From Strongyloides papillosus (Eukaryota > Nematoda > Chromadorea > Rhabditida > Strongyloididae): a stretch of 64,000 nucleotides of DNA. The translations under genes were made by a program, and so were the position numbers. This document shows, one piece after another, positions 23,743 through 34,179 of the stretch. Below the pieces are notes generated by a model. The model did no database searches. It was given only the letters and a program-made list of their open reading frames with translations, and had not been told where the DNA came from. The stretch's first letter is position 1, and the number at the start of each line of letters is the position of its first letter. The stretch is taken from NCBI GenBank assembly GCA_005656395.1, contig SRSI01000035.1:744001-808000 (forward strand), read 5' to 3'.

Positions 23743-23886
23743 ATCTGATTTACTTTAAAAACATAAAATAAATAGCAATGTCATGGACCTAGTTATAGAT
23801 TTCTGATCAAAGATTGTAGACGTACTTAAAATTTTACACTTTCAGACAAGCATTACTACGTCTTTCAGAAAGAATGTTTTTTATTT

Positions 23887-24012
23887 TGTTGAATATAGAA
23901 TATATTCATATTTCATATATATTATTTATTATATAAAACAACCGTTATATTAATAAATTGAATTCTATCTTAATGAGTGTTTATTCCAATTTACTGTCAC
24001 TATGTGACAACA
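23887..24012 (+). repeat. 5' LTR (126 bp)
   Basis: Starts TGTTGAATATAG and ends ATGTGACAACA; identical base for base to 25140-25265. Very short for an LTR. It contains AT-rich TATATAAAA-like sequence suitable as a promoter. Confidence 0.93.
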
Positions 24013-24587
24013 TGGAGGTTCCACCGATCCTCGACTCTTCTGGAGGTATTGACTTAAGAAAACTACTTAGTCATGTCAAAGAAATAATGGAAGAAGTTGA
24101 GGTGACCAAATCAGGCACAGGTAAAAAATTGTTACCATCAGTGATGTTATTAGCAACACAATATGCAAAATTAAAATCAAAAATTGATAGCAATGATAAC
24201 AATAATGTGAGTATGTCGGTATTCAATGATACGTTATTATCAATAAATAAAACATTAAATATAACAAATGGAAGAAAAATAAAGACATTCAAAAGTGGTG
24301 ATATCCGTAGATTCTTAGAAGAATATGAAGATATCATTGAAGATGATCAAGAAAGAGCATTTGAAATTGAAAAACATTTAATGGGTACAGCAAAATTAGC
24401 ATATTTTGCAATAAAAAAGAAACATACCTTAAGTTGGGATGAGTTGAAGAATACATTAATTGAAAAATATGATCCAGAAGAAGGGAGATTATTGTCATTA
24501 GAAGTAAAACAACGACTTAGACAAATTACACCAAACAATAAAGAAAACTTTAAGCTCTATAATAGATACGTATGGAGTCTGGCGTGA
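24012..24587 (+). CDS. Truncated Gag of the young LTR element
   Basis: The frame is open from inside the LTR (23958). The first ATG past the R-like part overlaps the LTR/PBS junction (24012-24014), which would give about 191 residues. It has the helical, Lys/Glu-rich composition of Gypsy capsid regions (for example FKSGDIRRFLEEYEDII, SWDELKNTLIEKYDPEE). There is no zinc knuckle. The frame stops at 24585, just beyond the internal deletion junction near 24570, where the sequence switches to integrase in another frame. An upstream ATG in the LTR (about 23973) is an alternative start. Confidence 0.7.
   Translation: MEVPPILDSSGGIDLRKLLSHVKEIMEEVEVTKSGTGKKLLPSVMLLATQYAKLKSKIDSNDNNNVSMSVFNDTLLSINKTLNITNGRKIKTFKSGDIRRFLEEYEDIIEDDQERAFEIEKHLMGTAKLAYFAIKKKHTLSWDELKNTLIEKYDPEEGRLLSLEVKQRLRQITPNNKENFKLYNRYVWSLA
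24013..24027 (+). other. Primer-binding site, tRNA-Gln type
   Basis: TGGAGGTTCCACCGA abuts the LTR. It is complementary to the 3' end of eukaryotic tRNA-Gln (…CGGTGGAACCTCCA, from my memory of that tRNA). Its position fixes the LTR boundary independently of the repeat comparison. Confidence 0.85.
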
Positions 24588-24591
24588 ATTA

Positions 24592-25131
24592 ATGTGTGAT
24601 CAACAAAGTTGCTTTATGTCAGAAGAAATTGATGTATATATGAAGGAAAAGGGCATAATCAAATTAACAAGTATCCCTTACGAACATGCAACGAATGGTC
24701 CAGCAGAGAGAAGTATTCGTAGTTTAAAAGATAATTTAAAAAAGTTTCATTTAGAAGGTAAATCTAAAACAGAAGCACTAACACAAGCACTATCAAAATC
24801 AAGAGTTACACCGTATAAAAATGGAAAAACACCACTTCAACTCTTTTTTGATGATAGTACTCGCGATTTTGTTAATATATTACCAGAACCTAAAAAGAAC
24901 ACGATTGAAAAGTTATTTGTTGATGGTTATTATAAAAAAAGACCTGACCTAGCATCTGGTTGGAGTGAATGCAAAATTTTAACGAAAATAAACAATAATA
25001 GCTATAATATATTAACCGATACTGGAAAACTTTCTCAGCGTACGTCGAATGCTATAAAATTAACGGATAAGAAAATGAAAGACACTGATGTTGATAAGAT
25101 TATTTCAAAATTCCCGGAAATTCTTCTTTGA
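24592..25131 (+). CDS. Integrase C-terminal half of the young LTR element
   Basis: 179 codons that start mid-core. The second catalytic Asp region appears as LMCDQQSCFMS, and the third acidic residue as Glu in NGPAERSIRSLK, where Gypsy integrases have NGQAER. The C-terminal domain continues to a stop 6 bp before the purine tract. The first catalytic Asp and the zinc domain are deleted, so it cannot be active. In-frame coding resembling YGVWREL lies just upstream of the ATG, overlapping the end of the gag frame. Confidence 0.75.
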   Translation: MCDQQSCFMSEEIDVYMKEKGIIKLTSIPYEHATNGPAERSIRSLKDNLKKFHLEGKSKTEALTQALSKSRVTPYKNGKTPLQLFFDDSTRDFVNILPEPKKNTIEKLFVDGYYKKRPDLASGWSECKILTKINNNSYNILTDTGKLSQRTSNAIKLTDKKMKDTDVDKIISKFPEILL

Positions 25132-25139
25132 AAGGGGGA
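25131..25139 (+). other. Polypurine tract
   Basis: AAAGGGGGA ends directly at the first base of the 3' LTR, the standard position for priming plus-strand synthesis. Confidence 0.85.
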
Positions 25140-25265
25140 TGTTGAATATAGAATATATTCATATTTCATATATATTATTTATTATATAAAACAACCGTTA
25201 TATTAATAAATTGAATTCTATCTTAATGAGTGTTTATTCCAATTTACTGTCACTATGTGACAACA
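25140..25265 (+). repeat. 3' LTR (126 bp)
   Basis: Identical to the 5' LTR at 23887-24012 and followed by the target duplication TATTT. Confidence 0.93.
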
Positions 25266-25637
25266 TATTTAAGCAAAATTTCAATTTAAGGTCATATTAT
25301 TCACATGTACGTTAGTTTTTTAGTACATACATGCATAAAGCCGCTTTAGTACATGTCATCAAACGAGCGCCACTATTTAGAAAAAGTGTATAAATACATG
25401 AATTTTTATAAGTAAAGTCATTTTGTATTACTTTGTGTCTACACTTGTTAATGCTAAAATCAGCCATCATATTTAACGATATCAATGGTACTCGGAATTA
25501 AAAATGTTTTTTTTATCATCATTATTAATTATGTATGATTTCCAGACATTTTATTTTTTAAAAAAATTTTGTAACAATTTTAGTTGATGCCCAGTAGGCG
25601 GTAAATGAATTGTGTTGATTAGCCGTAGTTGTGAAGA

Positions 25638-26643
25638 GATCCGCTACTATGAACGCTTATAGTCAAGAGGTTAGTAACTCACCTGATAATAAGAATAGTC
25701 GAAAACTTCTGGCTTCCATAACTCACGAAGGTATATTCCAATATAAGGTTATGCCTATGGGACTTACTGGTAGCCTCGATAAGTTCCAAGAAATAATGGA
25801 TGAAGTATTATTTAGATTACCCAACTGTTATGTATATCTTGATGATATACTCACTTGTGCGTCAGATGAAGACATTCATTTGGATAATATAAATGCTATT
25901 CTTCAAAGAATAGCCGAATTTAGCATGAAAATTAACATTGCTAAATGTCAATTCGGCAGACCTTCTGCCTAATATTTAGGATTTGTACTTGATAAACAAG
26001 GCATTCATCCTAATCCTGAAAAGTAAAGGCAATAAATAATAAGCCTATACCACGTACATCAAAAAAAGTAAAAAGCTTCTTGGGCGCGGCATCATACTTC
26101 AGACGTCATATAAAGAATTTTTCAGCAATAGCTGAACCTATGTACAGACTTGATAAGAAATTTGTATGGGAAGACATTCATAATAATGCATTTAACAAGT
26201 TAAAAGAAGTTTTAATCAACGCAGCAACGTTATCTCCGCCGGATAACACGAAAAACTACACAATTTTCACCGACGCTAGTGATCAAGGTTTAGGGGCTTC
26301 CTCAGTTCATAAAGACAAGCCTATTGCGTTCACATCCAGGTCATTAAAACCTGCTGAAAAGAATTATCCTATAATAAAGCTTGAAGCTTTAGGATTGATT
26401 TATGCTCTGAAACAATTCAGACCTTATATATATGGAAAACATACGATAGTGATCACAGATCACAAACCTTTATTAGCTCTCCTTAAAAACAAGGAACTAA
26501 CAGGTATTCTACAAAGATACCAGATGGCAATCATGGAATATGATCTGACCATTCAATACATAAAAGAAGATGGAAACAATGTTGCTGATAAGAAATTGCC
26601 AAGTAAAATGAAAATAATGAATATTTTAACAAATAATTTTTAA
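25638..26643 (+). pseudogene. Gypsy RT/RNase H relic
   Basis: The first open stretch (25631-25972) holds the RT palm: FQYKVMPMGLTGS and the catalytic YVYLDDILTC. It stops at TAA 25970 with YLGFVLDKQGIHPNPEK continuing in phase, then two further stops and a frameshift. The second stretch (26080-26643) begins in the RT thumb/connection (ASYFRRHIKNFSAIAEPMYRL) and contains RNase H (IFTDASDQGLGAS, ITDHKPLLALL, DGNNVADKKLPS). The RT fingers, integrase, gag and LTRs are absent. It is a different Gypsy lineage from 2597-5545, with YLDD instead of YCDD. Confidence 0.85.
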
Positions 26644-27852
26644 TTTTTCATCACTTAAATTGTAATTATTTTCTTTAATAAAAATTTTAATAATAATATA
26701 TCTATATACTTATAACTATATTAATAGCTAGAATAACATAAAAACTCTAATATAACATTGTCCGATATTTATAAACACTTTTTTAGAAAAATTTAATTGG
26801 TCCTAAATTATAAGTTTGATTTTATTAAACAATTAGGAAGATACTTATTTTAGTATTGTTTTATATATTATGAGTAATATAATTTACTTTATAGAGATAT
26901 TCACAATATATATAAACTGCTTTAAGATCATGACTTATATTAAAAGGACATCTTTTTTTCTTTAGTACCATTTTCAGTAAAAGACCGTATCATATTTAAG
27001 ATTACTTTTATGTTGATGTTTGAATTTCATTTTTATTAATCATAGAAGGATTGTTGTAAATTGAAACTTTAATATCATCAATTTCAGAATCCTCCAATCA
27101 ACTAGGTAATTCTCTTTCATTTTGAGTTGTAGATGTTTCATAGTTAATCGTACCATCATTTATTTCATTTTCAAAGTATTTGTCATCCTCTGAATAGCAT
27201 AATTCATTCTCCTCCTTAATAGATTCTTCCTCTTGTTCGTTAGAAAAAAATGCTTCATAATGGATTAAAAGAACATACTTAAATAATCTAATTTAATGAC
27301 AGAATTCGGTCACTATATAGGTAACAAAATATACTTAATAAATAATTATATTTAAAAATAGAAATTTTATTTATAGAATACTATGAATGATTTTCTAATT
27401 GCAAATAATGACATATCAAAAAAGGATTTCCTGAATTAACAAGAATTATAAGAAATCATTTAAAGATGAGTGATACAAAGTACTTTTTCTACTTTTATGT
27501 TTTAAATATATAATTTATTTTATGTGTTTATCAACTCAAAAAATAATAATAGTAATTTCTATAATCTTACAAATGTCTATTAGAGATCTGCATAAGATGA
27601 CTTCATCTTACGAGTATTTTCAAAGATAGCATTCGTCTTATACAGATCGCCATAGGATATCCTTCTGCAGCAAATAAACAAACAATCAATTTATTTATTT
27701 TGCATTAGGTTTAACATTGTCAACTATTTCAATCTTCATAAAAAAAATTTGATATGTTATTATCATTACATCTTATCACAAACTATATTAAGGAATATTT
27801 TATTAGGTAATTTCCGATAAAAAAATACAATTTTCAGATCTTTTAAACACAG
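26644..27852. other. AT-rich spacer with a small hairpin
   Basis: Mostly AT-rich. It contains a minus-strand coding relic (27008-27262) and an imperfect hairpin at about 27583-27655, where AGATCTGCATAAGATGA pairs with the reverse complement of CGTCTTATACAGATC. The hairpin does not resemble a known microRNA. Confidence 0.4.
27008..27262 (-). pseudogene. Acidic coding-like fragment with one internal stop
   Basis: On the minus strand 85 codons read as Glu/Asp/Asn-rich protein (SNEQEEESIKEENELC...), interrupted by one TGA in the middle and ending in TAA. The composition is coding-like and unlike its surroundings. It may be a host pseudogene exon or the 3' exon of an unseen gene; no family recognised. 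Confidence 0.3.
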
Positions 27853-30800
27853 TTAACTATTCGAGGTAGTAGGTCTTAAAATTTGTAAAGATTTATCTCT
27901 ATTTATTTCTTTTTTAGAAACTCTCTGTTCAGGTAACGATGGTCTTGGCGATAATGAAATTGAGGAAAAATCCTTTCCATTAATTACAACAGGTTCTTGT
28001 TTTGATTGTAAATCATCATTAAAATTTTGATTTGAAGTTGCAGTTGAAAGTGTTATTAAATCTCTACAACCATGCATTGAGACACTAAAATTAATTTTAA
28101 TTTATTTATCATAAAAAATCTGAACTTGCCTCATGTGAATATTATGGGGAGAATTTCCAAAAATTTGATGAGCAGATAAAACTGCATCATGTATACTTGG
28201 AAAGAAACATCCTTTAGGTATAACTGAGTAGGCATTACATGCTTCAAATAATTCCCGATTTGTAGGTGACATATTAGCAAAGTAAACTTTGATTCCTTTA
28301 TCTAATAATTCTTTATATACATCAACAATAACTTCCATTCCTATTGAATCTATTGCTACAATTGTTGAGGAATCAATAACAAGAACTTTTGTTATTTCTT
28401 TGTTATCTGTATTTAAGAAATCAAATGTTGGCACGACATCCCCACTAATTAGAAGTGTTGACTTAATAAAAAGTGTATCTCTCTGTGATTGTATTGCTGT
28501 GGAAGCATTTGCACTTTTCATTGAGGGTGTTCTAGTTCCAATACCTGTTGGTTGTATATTTCCTTTTATTTTTTCAGCTATTCTAAACATACTTCTTTTA
28601 AATATTGAAGCATTGTTGTATAATAGAGGACTTTCAAATCTAACTACACCTATCCCATTGTCATAATCAAAAAAATCTGCTTCATATCTACCTTTCTCTC
28701 CGTAATATGCTCCTGACCCAGTTACATTAACTAATGTATGTATATTTGGCCTAAATAATAATATACAATTATTTTTAAAATTGAAAAACTTACAATTGAA
28801 TTCTCCTAACAACACTTACTGTTATTCCGAAAATCGATGCATATAAAATTGAATAAGAAATATCGTTATAAAAAACAACAAGAAGTAACGTCACTAGCCA
28901 TGTAAAAAAATCTGATTTAAATGATTCCCATAAAATGGACAATTTATAAACTCCAAAAATAGAACTAATAGAGCTAATAATAATAATAGTAGATAAAACA
29001 CACACAGGAAGTGAAGACAATAAAATATCTGACAAAAAAAACACATGGAATCAAGATAATTCCAGCAATTAAAAAAGTTAAACAACTTCTATTAGAACAT
29101 CTTGATGTTGAGATAAACTTTTCATTGAAATACGAAATTGGAATACCACTAAAAAATGTTGAAACAATATTGTTCACGATTAAAATAATGATATTATATC
29201 TTCGTGAGTCATTAAATGTTTTACAGAATTTTTTTGAGAATGTTTGGTAGATAGAAAATGATACTATTGAAAGGATAATTGAGTCAAATACAAGATAAGG
29301 GACTAGATAAAGTTTGGGATAATTTATTTTGAATGATGATTCAAATTTTGATAGTACTTGTACTGAGTAATTTTCTTTTAATTCCATCTTCCCTGACAAT
29401 AATGATATAAAGATTATAATGAAGAAAGAAATTGAGATTCCCATTGAAATTGATGGCTTTAAAATACTCTCATTAATTCTTTTAATAAAAAAAAGAATGA
29501 TAAAACATGATGCTGAAATTGAGATTGTATAAAAATTGAATTTAGATGAACAGTCAGTTGTTGAGTTAAGGCAAGTAATTGTTATATTTCTTATTCCCAT
29601 ATCTTGTGGAAGGTGGACGAGATTATGTGTTTGTGATAAAAAAATTCTAATCATCATTCCTATTGTCATACCAGAAATAAGATGTTTTGGTAGGTATTCA
29701 ATTAAAAAATGTAAATTAAACAATAACATTGTCGAAAAAACAATACTAATCATCAAAGTTAATGTTGATATTACTTCCATCTCAAAATTCGGGTTGCTAT
29801 CACTTCCTACCACATGTCCATCAAATTTTAATCTCTCTATAACTTGTTTTACCATATACATAATTATTATATTTATACCAAATCCTTCACCATTTTTCTT
29901 ACCAAAAAATGTATTAATAATGAAAGCAGTAAAGCAACTATATATTCCTAATATTGGTGATATTCCACCGAGAAAAGCTAATGCTATACCCTCACCAGCT
30001 GCATGGATACCAATAATCAAACCCCCAATAATATCATGTAAGAGATTTTTCTTGATTGAGTATTGAGATAACACATCAAAAACTGGTGCAAATTTACTAA
30101 TATTTCTTAATTTTTTCTCAAATTTACTTCCATTTTGTAATGCTAATGATTTACTTGATAAATTACCGGAACAGACCTCTGACAATACACCACCATCTTT
30201 ACCATGATTAATTACCTCAATAACAGAGGTTCGGACAAATTGCTTTCTCTCATCATAGTTGATGTTAAAACAACATTTAAATAACTGTGAAAAATTTACA
30301 CCATCACTTGGTAATTCTAATGATGAAATCGATCCTTTTTTTGGTTGTTGGCGGCTTTTTATGTATTCGAATTTCGCATCGAATTCTTCCTAAAACAATG
30401 ACTCATTTTAATAGAATAAATTTAATTATATACAAATAGGCTTTTATATTTACTTCCTTTTTTTAATATTTCTTTCTTTATATCTAATATTTAATATCTT
30501 TGTTATTTTTAATGGTATCCACTTATGAATGTAAACATAAGTTTGTATCATTATATAGACAAATTTAAAAATAATCTATTTATTATTTTTATTAATGTAA
30601 CATTAGATATTATAATTACGTCAATCATCGAAATGTTGTAATTTATTGACAGAATTTTTTCTATTTAGTCATATATAAGTTTAAAAAACAAAATATATGA
30701 TAATAACATTGAACTATATCGTTTATATATAAATATTTAATTATCATTTTTACTATAAAAATCATTTTCTTTAAAATATGTAATTTGTTGTATAAAGTTA

Positions 30801-32990
30801 TTCCTAACAAAAATTTTTATTTAATCATATATTGGCTATTGAAGCGGATATATACGTAATACATTGGTATACATCTATAAGTAAGAATATAAAAAATGTG
30901 TATATAATATAATCTTTTTCTTTTTCACACACCCAGTGGCTTTTTATTCTATCGTTATATTTCTCTCTTATATAATATAAAATATAAAAGTTTAAATATT
31001 CCCTCTCTTAACATCATACTTGATCCTCTCGGTGCTGGTCAATGCCACCCAACATTTTTTTATGTTGAGCCATTGGGCAGCATTTAAATAATGCGATATA
31101 AAATGTGTATATTACATCTTCTGATGGTGCGCTTTCACAAAACTATCTTTTTTTTCATCCTCTTGTATCAACCCCATTTTTATATGTAAAATATGGTACA
31201 ATAAGTCAGTGTTTTATATTTAGATACTAATATAGGTCTGTATTTTGTAAGATAGAGGTTTGAATGAGTTTTAGTGCCTACAAAAAGTTAATTTATCCTA
31301 TATATTTCTTTAGATTAATCCATGATATAATATACCCGCATTAATTGTTCTATTTTTCAATGAGTTAACTGGTAAAAATATAAATATTCGTTTTATTTGT
31401 GACTAAGGGTAGGATTTTTTCTTCTTTTTTATTTACAATTATGAAAGAGGAATATTTTTCTAATCGACAAGTGATCGGTTATCAATTTTTGTACTTATTT
31501 TTCTAAAACAATTCACTTTACAATTCCATTAGGATAGTTTAGATTTCCATTATTTTAAATATTTTTTTATAATATCATTATATTCTCTTATAAACATAAA
31601 AGAGTCACTATAGTAAATGTATTATTTTTATAGAACATTACATCTGTCTTTTTAACCCTATTTAAATAATGTTCATTTTTGTGTATAAATAATTCACAAT
31701 GTTATCATAGTTATTGATGAATCATTTAAAAATATAACTGGTAAACATAATTTAATTAATAATAACAACCTAATTTTAAATATACTTTTTGACTACTGTT
31801 ATTTTATTTAATCTTATGACAATTGAAAAAAATCAACAAGAAAAAGAATTATTTTCTAATATATGTGATATAAACAAGAAAATGATTATGTTTAATTCTA
31901 ATAGTACATATTTTTTCTATTAAGCTTTTTTTGAAAAAAAAACTACTTTAGCATATTGAAAACATTGTATTTTTTGTATATCTATTGATGTTTTAAGTTT
32001 TTAGATTCTCTATGAATATTACGAAGAGTTTAAAACATAACATTTATAGATATCAATCTACTTTTAGGACTATTAAAAATGTATATGAATCATAAAATTA
32101 ATAAATTAGTTTTTTACATAACTATTTTCTTATAAAAGTTCTCTAGTCATTTTTTAATGCATTTTTCCTTACTTTAAAATGTATTGAAAATAAGAATGTT
32201 TTGTACAATTTATATATATTTTATGTATCTATTCATTTATTTCATTTTCTATATAATATAAAATAAAAAAATGGTTTGGTTAGATATTTTTATTCATAAA
32301 AACATTGAAATCACATTTCAATGAAAATATTAGTAAAAAAATTTCTAGAACATTTTTACTTTAAAATATTTTATCTATTCCTTACTTTTGTTTCAACCAA
32401 TTTATGAAACATTTGTATAACATAAATATTATCTGTCAATCTAATATTTTCAAAGAAAGACATTATAAAAAAATACTATATAACTATCTTTTATGGAAGT
32501 AAACTATGATGAGATAAACAAAAATTTCATTCTCTCTGGAAAACACAAAATTTTTCTTCTATCATCCCTATGTTATTATATATATAGATTTTTCTAACAA
32601 CATCTACACATCTATCTATCTTTGCTTTCAACATCTTCAATGGATGTAGAAATGTAAAATGTATATATAAAACAATATGAGTAAAAAAATATTTATATAT
32701 AATGTGACTAATAAATTAGATGGTTTTTTCTGTGATCATTTACTATGCTGAGGTTAACTACAATATTTTCTTTTTTGAAGATATGTGCTTTTTGTTCCCT
32801 GAGATTTCATATAACCGGAGATTCTGATATATACTCCGTATATGAATGATCAGGTACCAAATATCACGTATTGTTTTAAAGAAAGTGTGAAATATTATGT
32901 TTTGGAGATATTTTTTATCAATTTTAAACTAACCTGTGTCATTGCAAGACGTTTCGGTGGCAATAACTGTACTGGAGGAAGTGGATCCAT
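27853..32990 (-). CDS. SLC26/SulP anion transporter with STAS domain
   Basis: Minus-strand gene in four exons: 32990-32934 (MDPLPPV..., 19 codons, CAG|GTTAGT donor), 30389-28794 (transmembrane core), 28750-28130 and 28084-27853. The core keeps the SulP pattern (HDIIGGLIIGIHAAGEGIAL, LPKHLISGMTIGMMI). Exon 3 carries the STAS domain (LVIDSSTIVAIDSIGMEVI). About 834 residues, the usual SLC26 size. Known role: sulphate, chloride or bicarbonate exchange at the plasma membrane. The frame breaks in an 8-base homopolymer (29034-29041): dropping one base restores both frame and splice phase. The last intron (28085-28129) uses a GC donor (AG|GCAAGT). Exon 1 is inferred from a perfect start-to-donor exon in matching phase, across a 2544-nt intron; it is the least certain part. 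Confidence 0.85.
27863..27874 (-). promoter_or_regulatory. Candidate let-7 target site near the SLC26 stop codon
   Basis: The SLC26 mRNA reads ACCUACUACCUC here, 8 nt before the stop codon. This is complementary to let-7 nucleotides 2-13, including the whole seed (CUACCUC). It is coding sequence (Arg-Pro-Thr-Thr-Ser), so the match could be chance. Confidence 0.3.
31031..31084 (+). ncRNA. Short hairpin in the SLC26 first intron, microRNA-like
   Basis: GGTGCTG (31031-31037) pairs with CAGCATT (31078-31084), CAATG (31040-31044) with CATTG (31071-31075), and CAACAT (31050-31055) with ATGTTG (31062-31067) around a T6 loop. Its GC content stands out from the AT-rich intron. At 54 nt with two internal loops it is short for a microRNA precursor, it has no known seed, and either strand could be transcribed. 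Confidence 0.3.
32780..32872 (+). ncRNA. lin-4: lin-4/miR-125 family microRNA precursor
   Basis: The 5' arm contains TCCCTGAGATTTCATATAACC (32796-32816), whose first nine bases equal lin-4/miR-125, including the full seed CCCUGAG. The region folds well: CCTGA (32798-32802) pairs with TCAGG (32850-32854), TTCATATA (32806-32813) with TATATGAA, and CGGAG with CTCCG. Below the mature region the stem extends about 18 positions (32780-32797 with 32855-32872) with few mismatches, as expected of a Drosha substrate. The 3' arm keeps GGTACC, which also occurs in the C. elegans lin-4 hairpin as I remember it. lin-4 represses heterochronic targets such as lin-14 in C. elegans. It lies antisense inside the SLC26 first intron, 61 nt from exon 1. 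A mir-237-like paralogue is the alternative. Confidence 0.78.
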
Positions 32991-34179
32991 AACTTCAAGA
33001 CAGGTTGAAGATTTAAAAGTCTATAAAATAATATCCACTTAATGAAATATAGAAATATCCAAGCCAATATTAAAAATGAATATATTAAAATTACTAAATA
33101 AAATGTAAAACTTTCATAAAATTTAAAAATATATTGAAGAAGAGATAGGGAAAATGTAAATGTATAATGATTAAAACATATCAATTTAATTCCTTTTTCC
33201 TTAATATGATACAAAATATCTTTTAATCTTTAATATTCTGCTATATAATTTTCAATATACCAACATCTTTTATCATAAATATATTCTTATAAGAAAAATT
33301 ATTATTTTTTAATTATTTTATTGAAACTCTCGACTAGGTATAGACAAATACATAACTGTGATATTTTCCAAGCAACAAAGCTATCATATATTATATAGCA
33401 ATTAAAGATATAATGATATGTGATACTGTGCAAGAAAAGAAGTTAATTATTATTTTTCTATATTTTTCATACTTTAATCCGTTTTCGTTCTTTATACAGC
33501 TTCCAATTCAAAACTCTTTATTACATCCATTTATGTGCAACTCTCATCTCAAAATATATATATTTTTATATTTTATTTTCCAGTAAAGACGTTTAAAAAT
33601 AATATATCCTCTTAAATAATAATTCCGTTAATGTTCTTTTTTGAAAAATAAAAACATCGGCATGAAAATTAAGATAAAAAACTTATATATCAATAGTACA
33701 ACCTACCTAAAACTGAAAAATAAAAAAATATACTAACATTGTACTTGGAAACATGAACAAACACTTTTTTAAATAATTTTATTAATAAAATTCAATATAA
33801 CTCCATAAATGGATAATAATTAAATATACAAAAAGTACAAACAAACAAAAAAATGAATTAATTTAATATTTTATACTATATTTGAGATCATCATAGCAGG
33901 ATTGAGTGCTATAACCGGAATAGACAAGTATCCATATGCATACAAAACACATATACACTTATATATATATTATTTATGCTATTATCATAAGCCATCATCT
34001 TATATTTAAATGTTTCTTCTTAATGAAAATAGATTGATAAAGGAGTATTTAAATAATATTTAATCCTATATTTCTCTTTTTTACTTTTCAATGAAGGATT
34101 GTTGTGATTTTTTCAACCAAAAATTGAAAGTTATAAAAAAATGTGTGTCATTACAGATTATTAAAATAATACATATGAT
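32991..34179. other. Intergenic DNA between SLC26 and CHD7-like genes
   Basis: Upstream side of the SLC26 gene. On the minus strand a TATTTTATAG just upstream of the SLC26 start (about 33020-33030) could be a trans- or cis-splice acceptor. Otherwise AT-rich with no gene seen; the last 300 bases are probably the CHD7-like 3' UTR. Confidence 0.45.

Larger units (their letters stand above)
23887..25265 (+). mobile_element. Young, internally deleted LTR retrotransposon
   Basis: A structurally complete 1379-bp insertion: target duplication TATTT (23882-23886 and 25266-25270), two identical 126-bp LTRs with TG...CA ends, a primer-binding site directly after the 5' LTR, a purine tract directly before the 3' LTR, and two open frames (gag, integrase C-terminal part). 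Protease, RT, RNase H and the front of integrase are missing, so it needs an autonomous partner. Identical LTRs imply recent insertion. Copy A at 16342-16785 preserves the empty site. Integrase type suggests Ty3/Gypsy. Confidence 0.93.
23801..25625. repeat. Repeat copy B, split by an LTR retrotransposon
   Basis: Matches copy A (16342-16785) on both sides of the insertion: 23801-23886 and 25266-25625. The two halves join without loss when one copy of the 5-bp duplication TATTT is removed. The match ends near 25625, where a Gypsy RT relic begins. Confidence 0.7.

Noticed and set aside
27855..27885. A let-7 gene on the plus strand (GAGGTAGTAGGT)
   Set aside because: The match stops after 12 bases, no hairpin forms, and the bases are coding sequence of SLC26 on the other strand; a target site is the better reading.
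33875..33905. TTGAGATCATCAT resembles the bantam/mir-81 seed
   Set aside because: The upstream sequence is AT-rich and cannot pair with it; no precursor hairpin.
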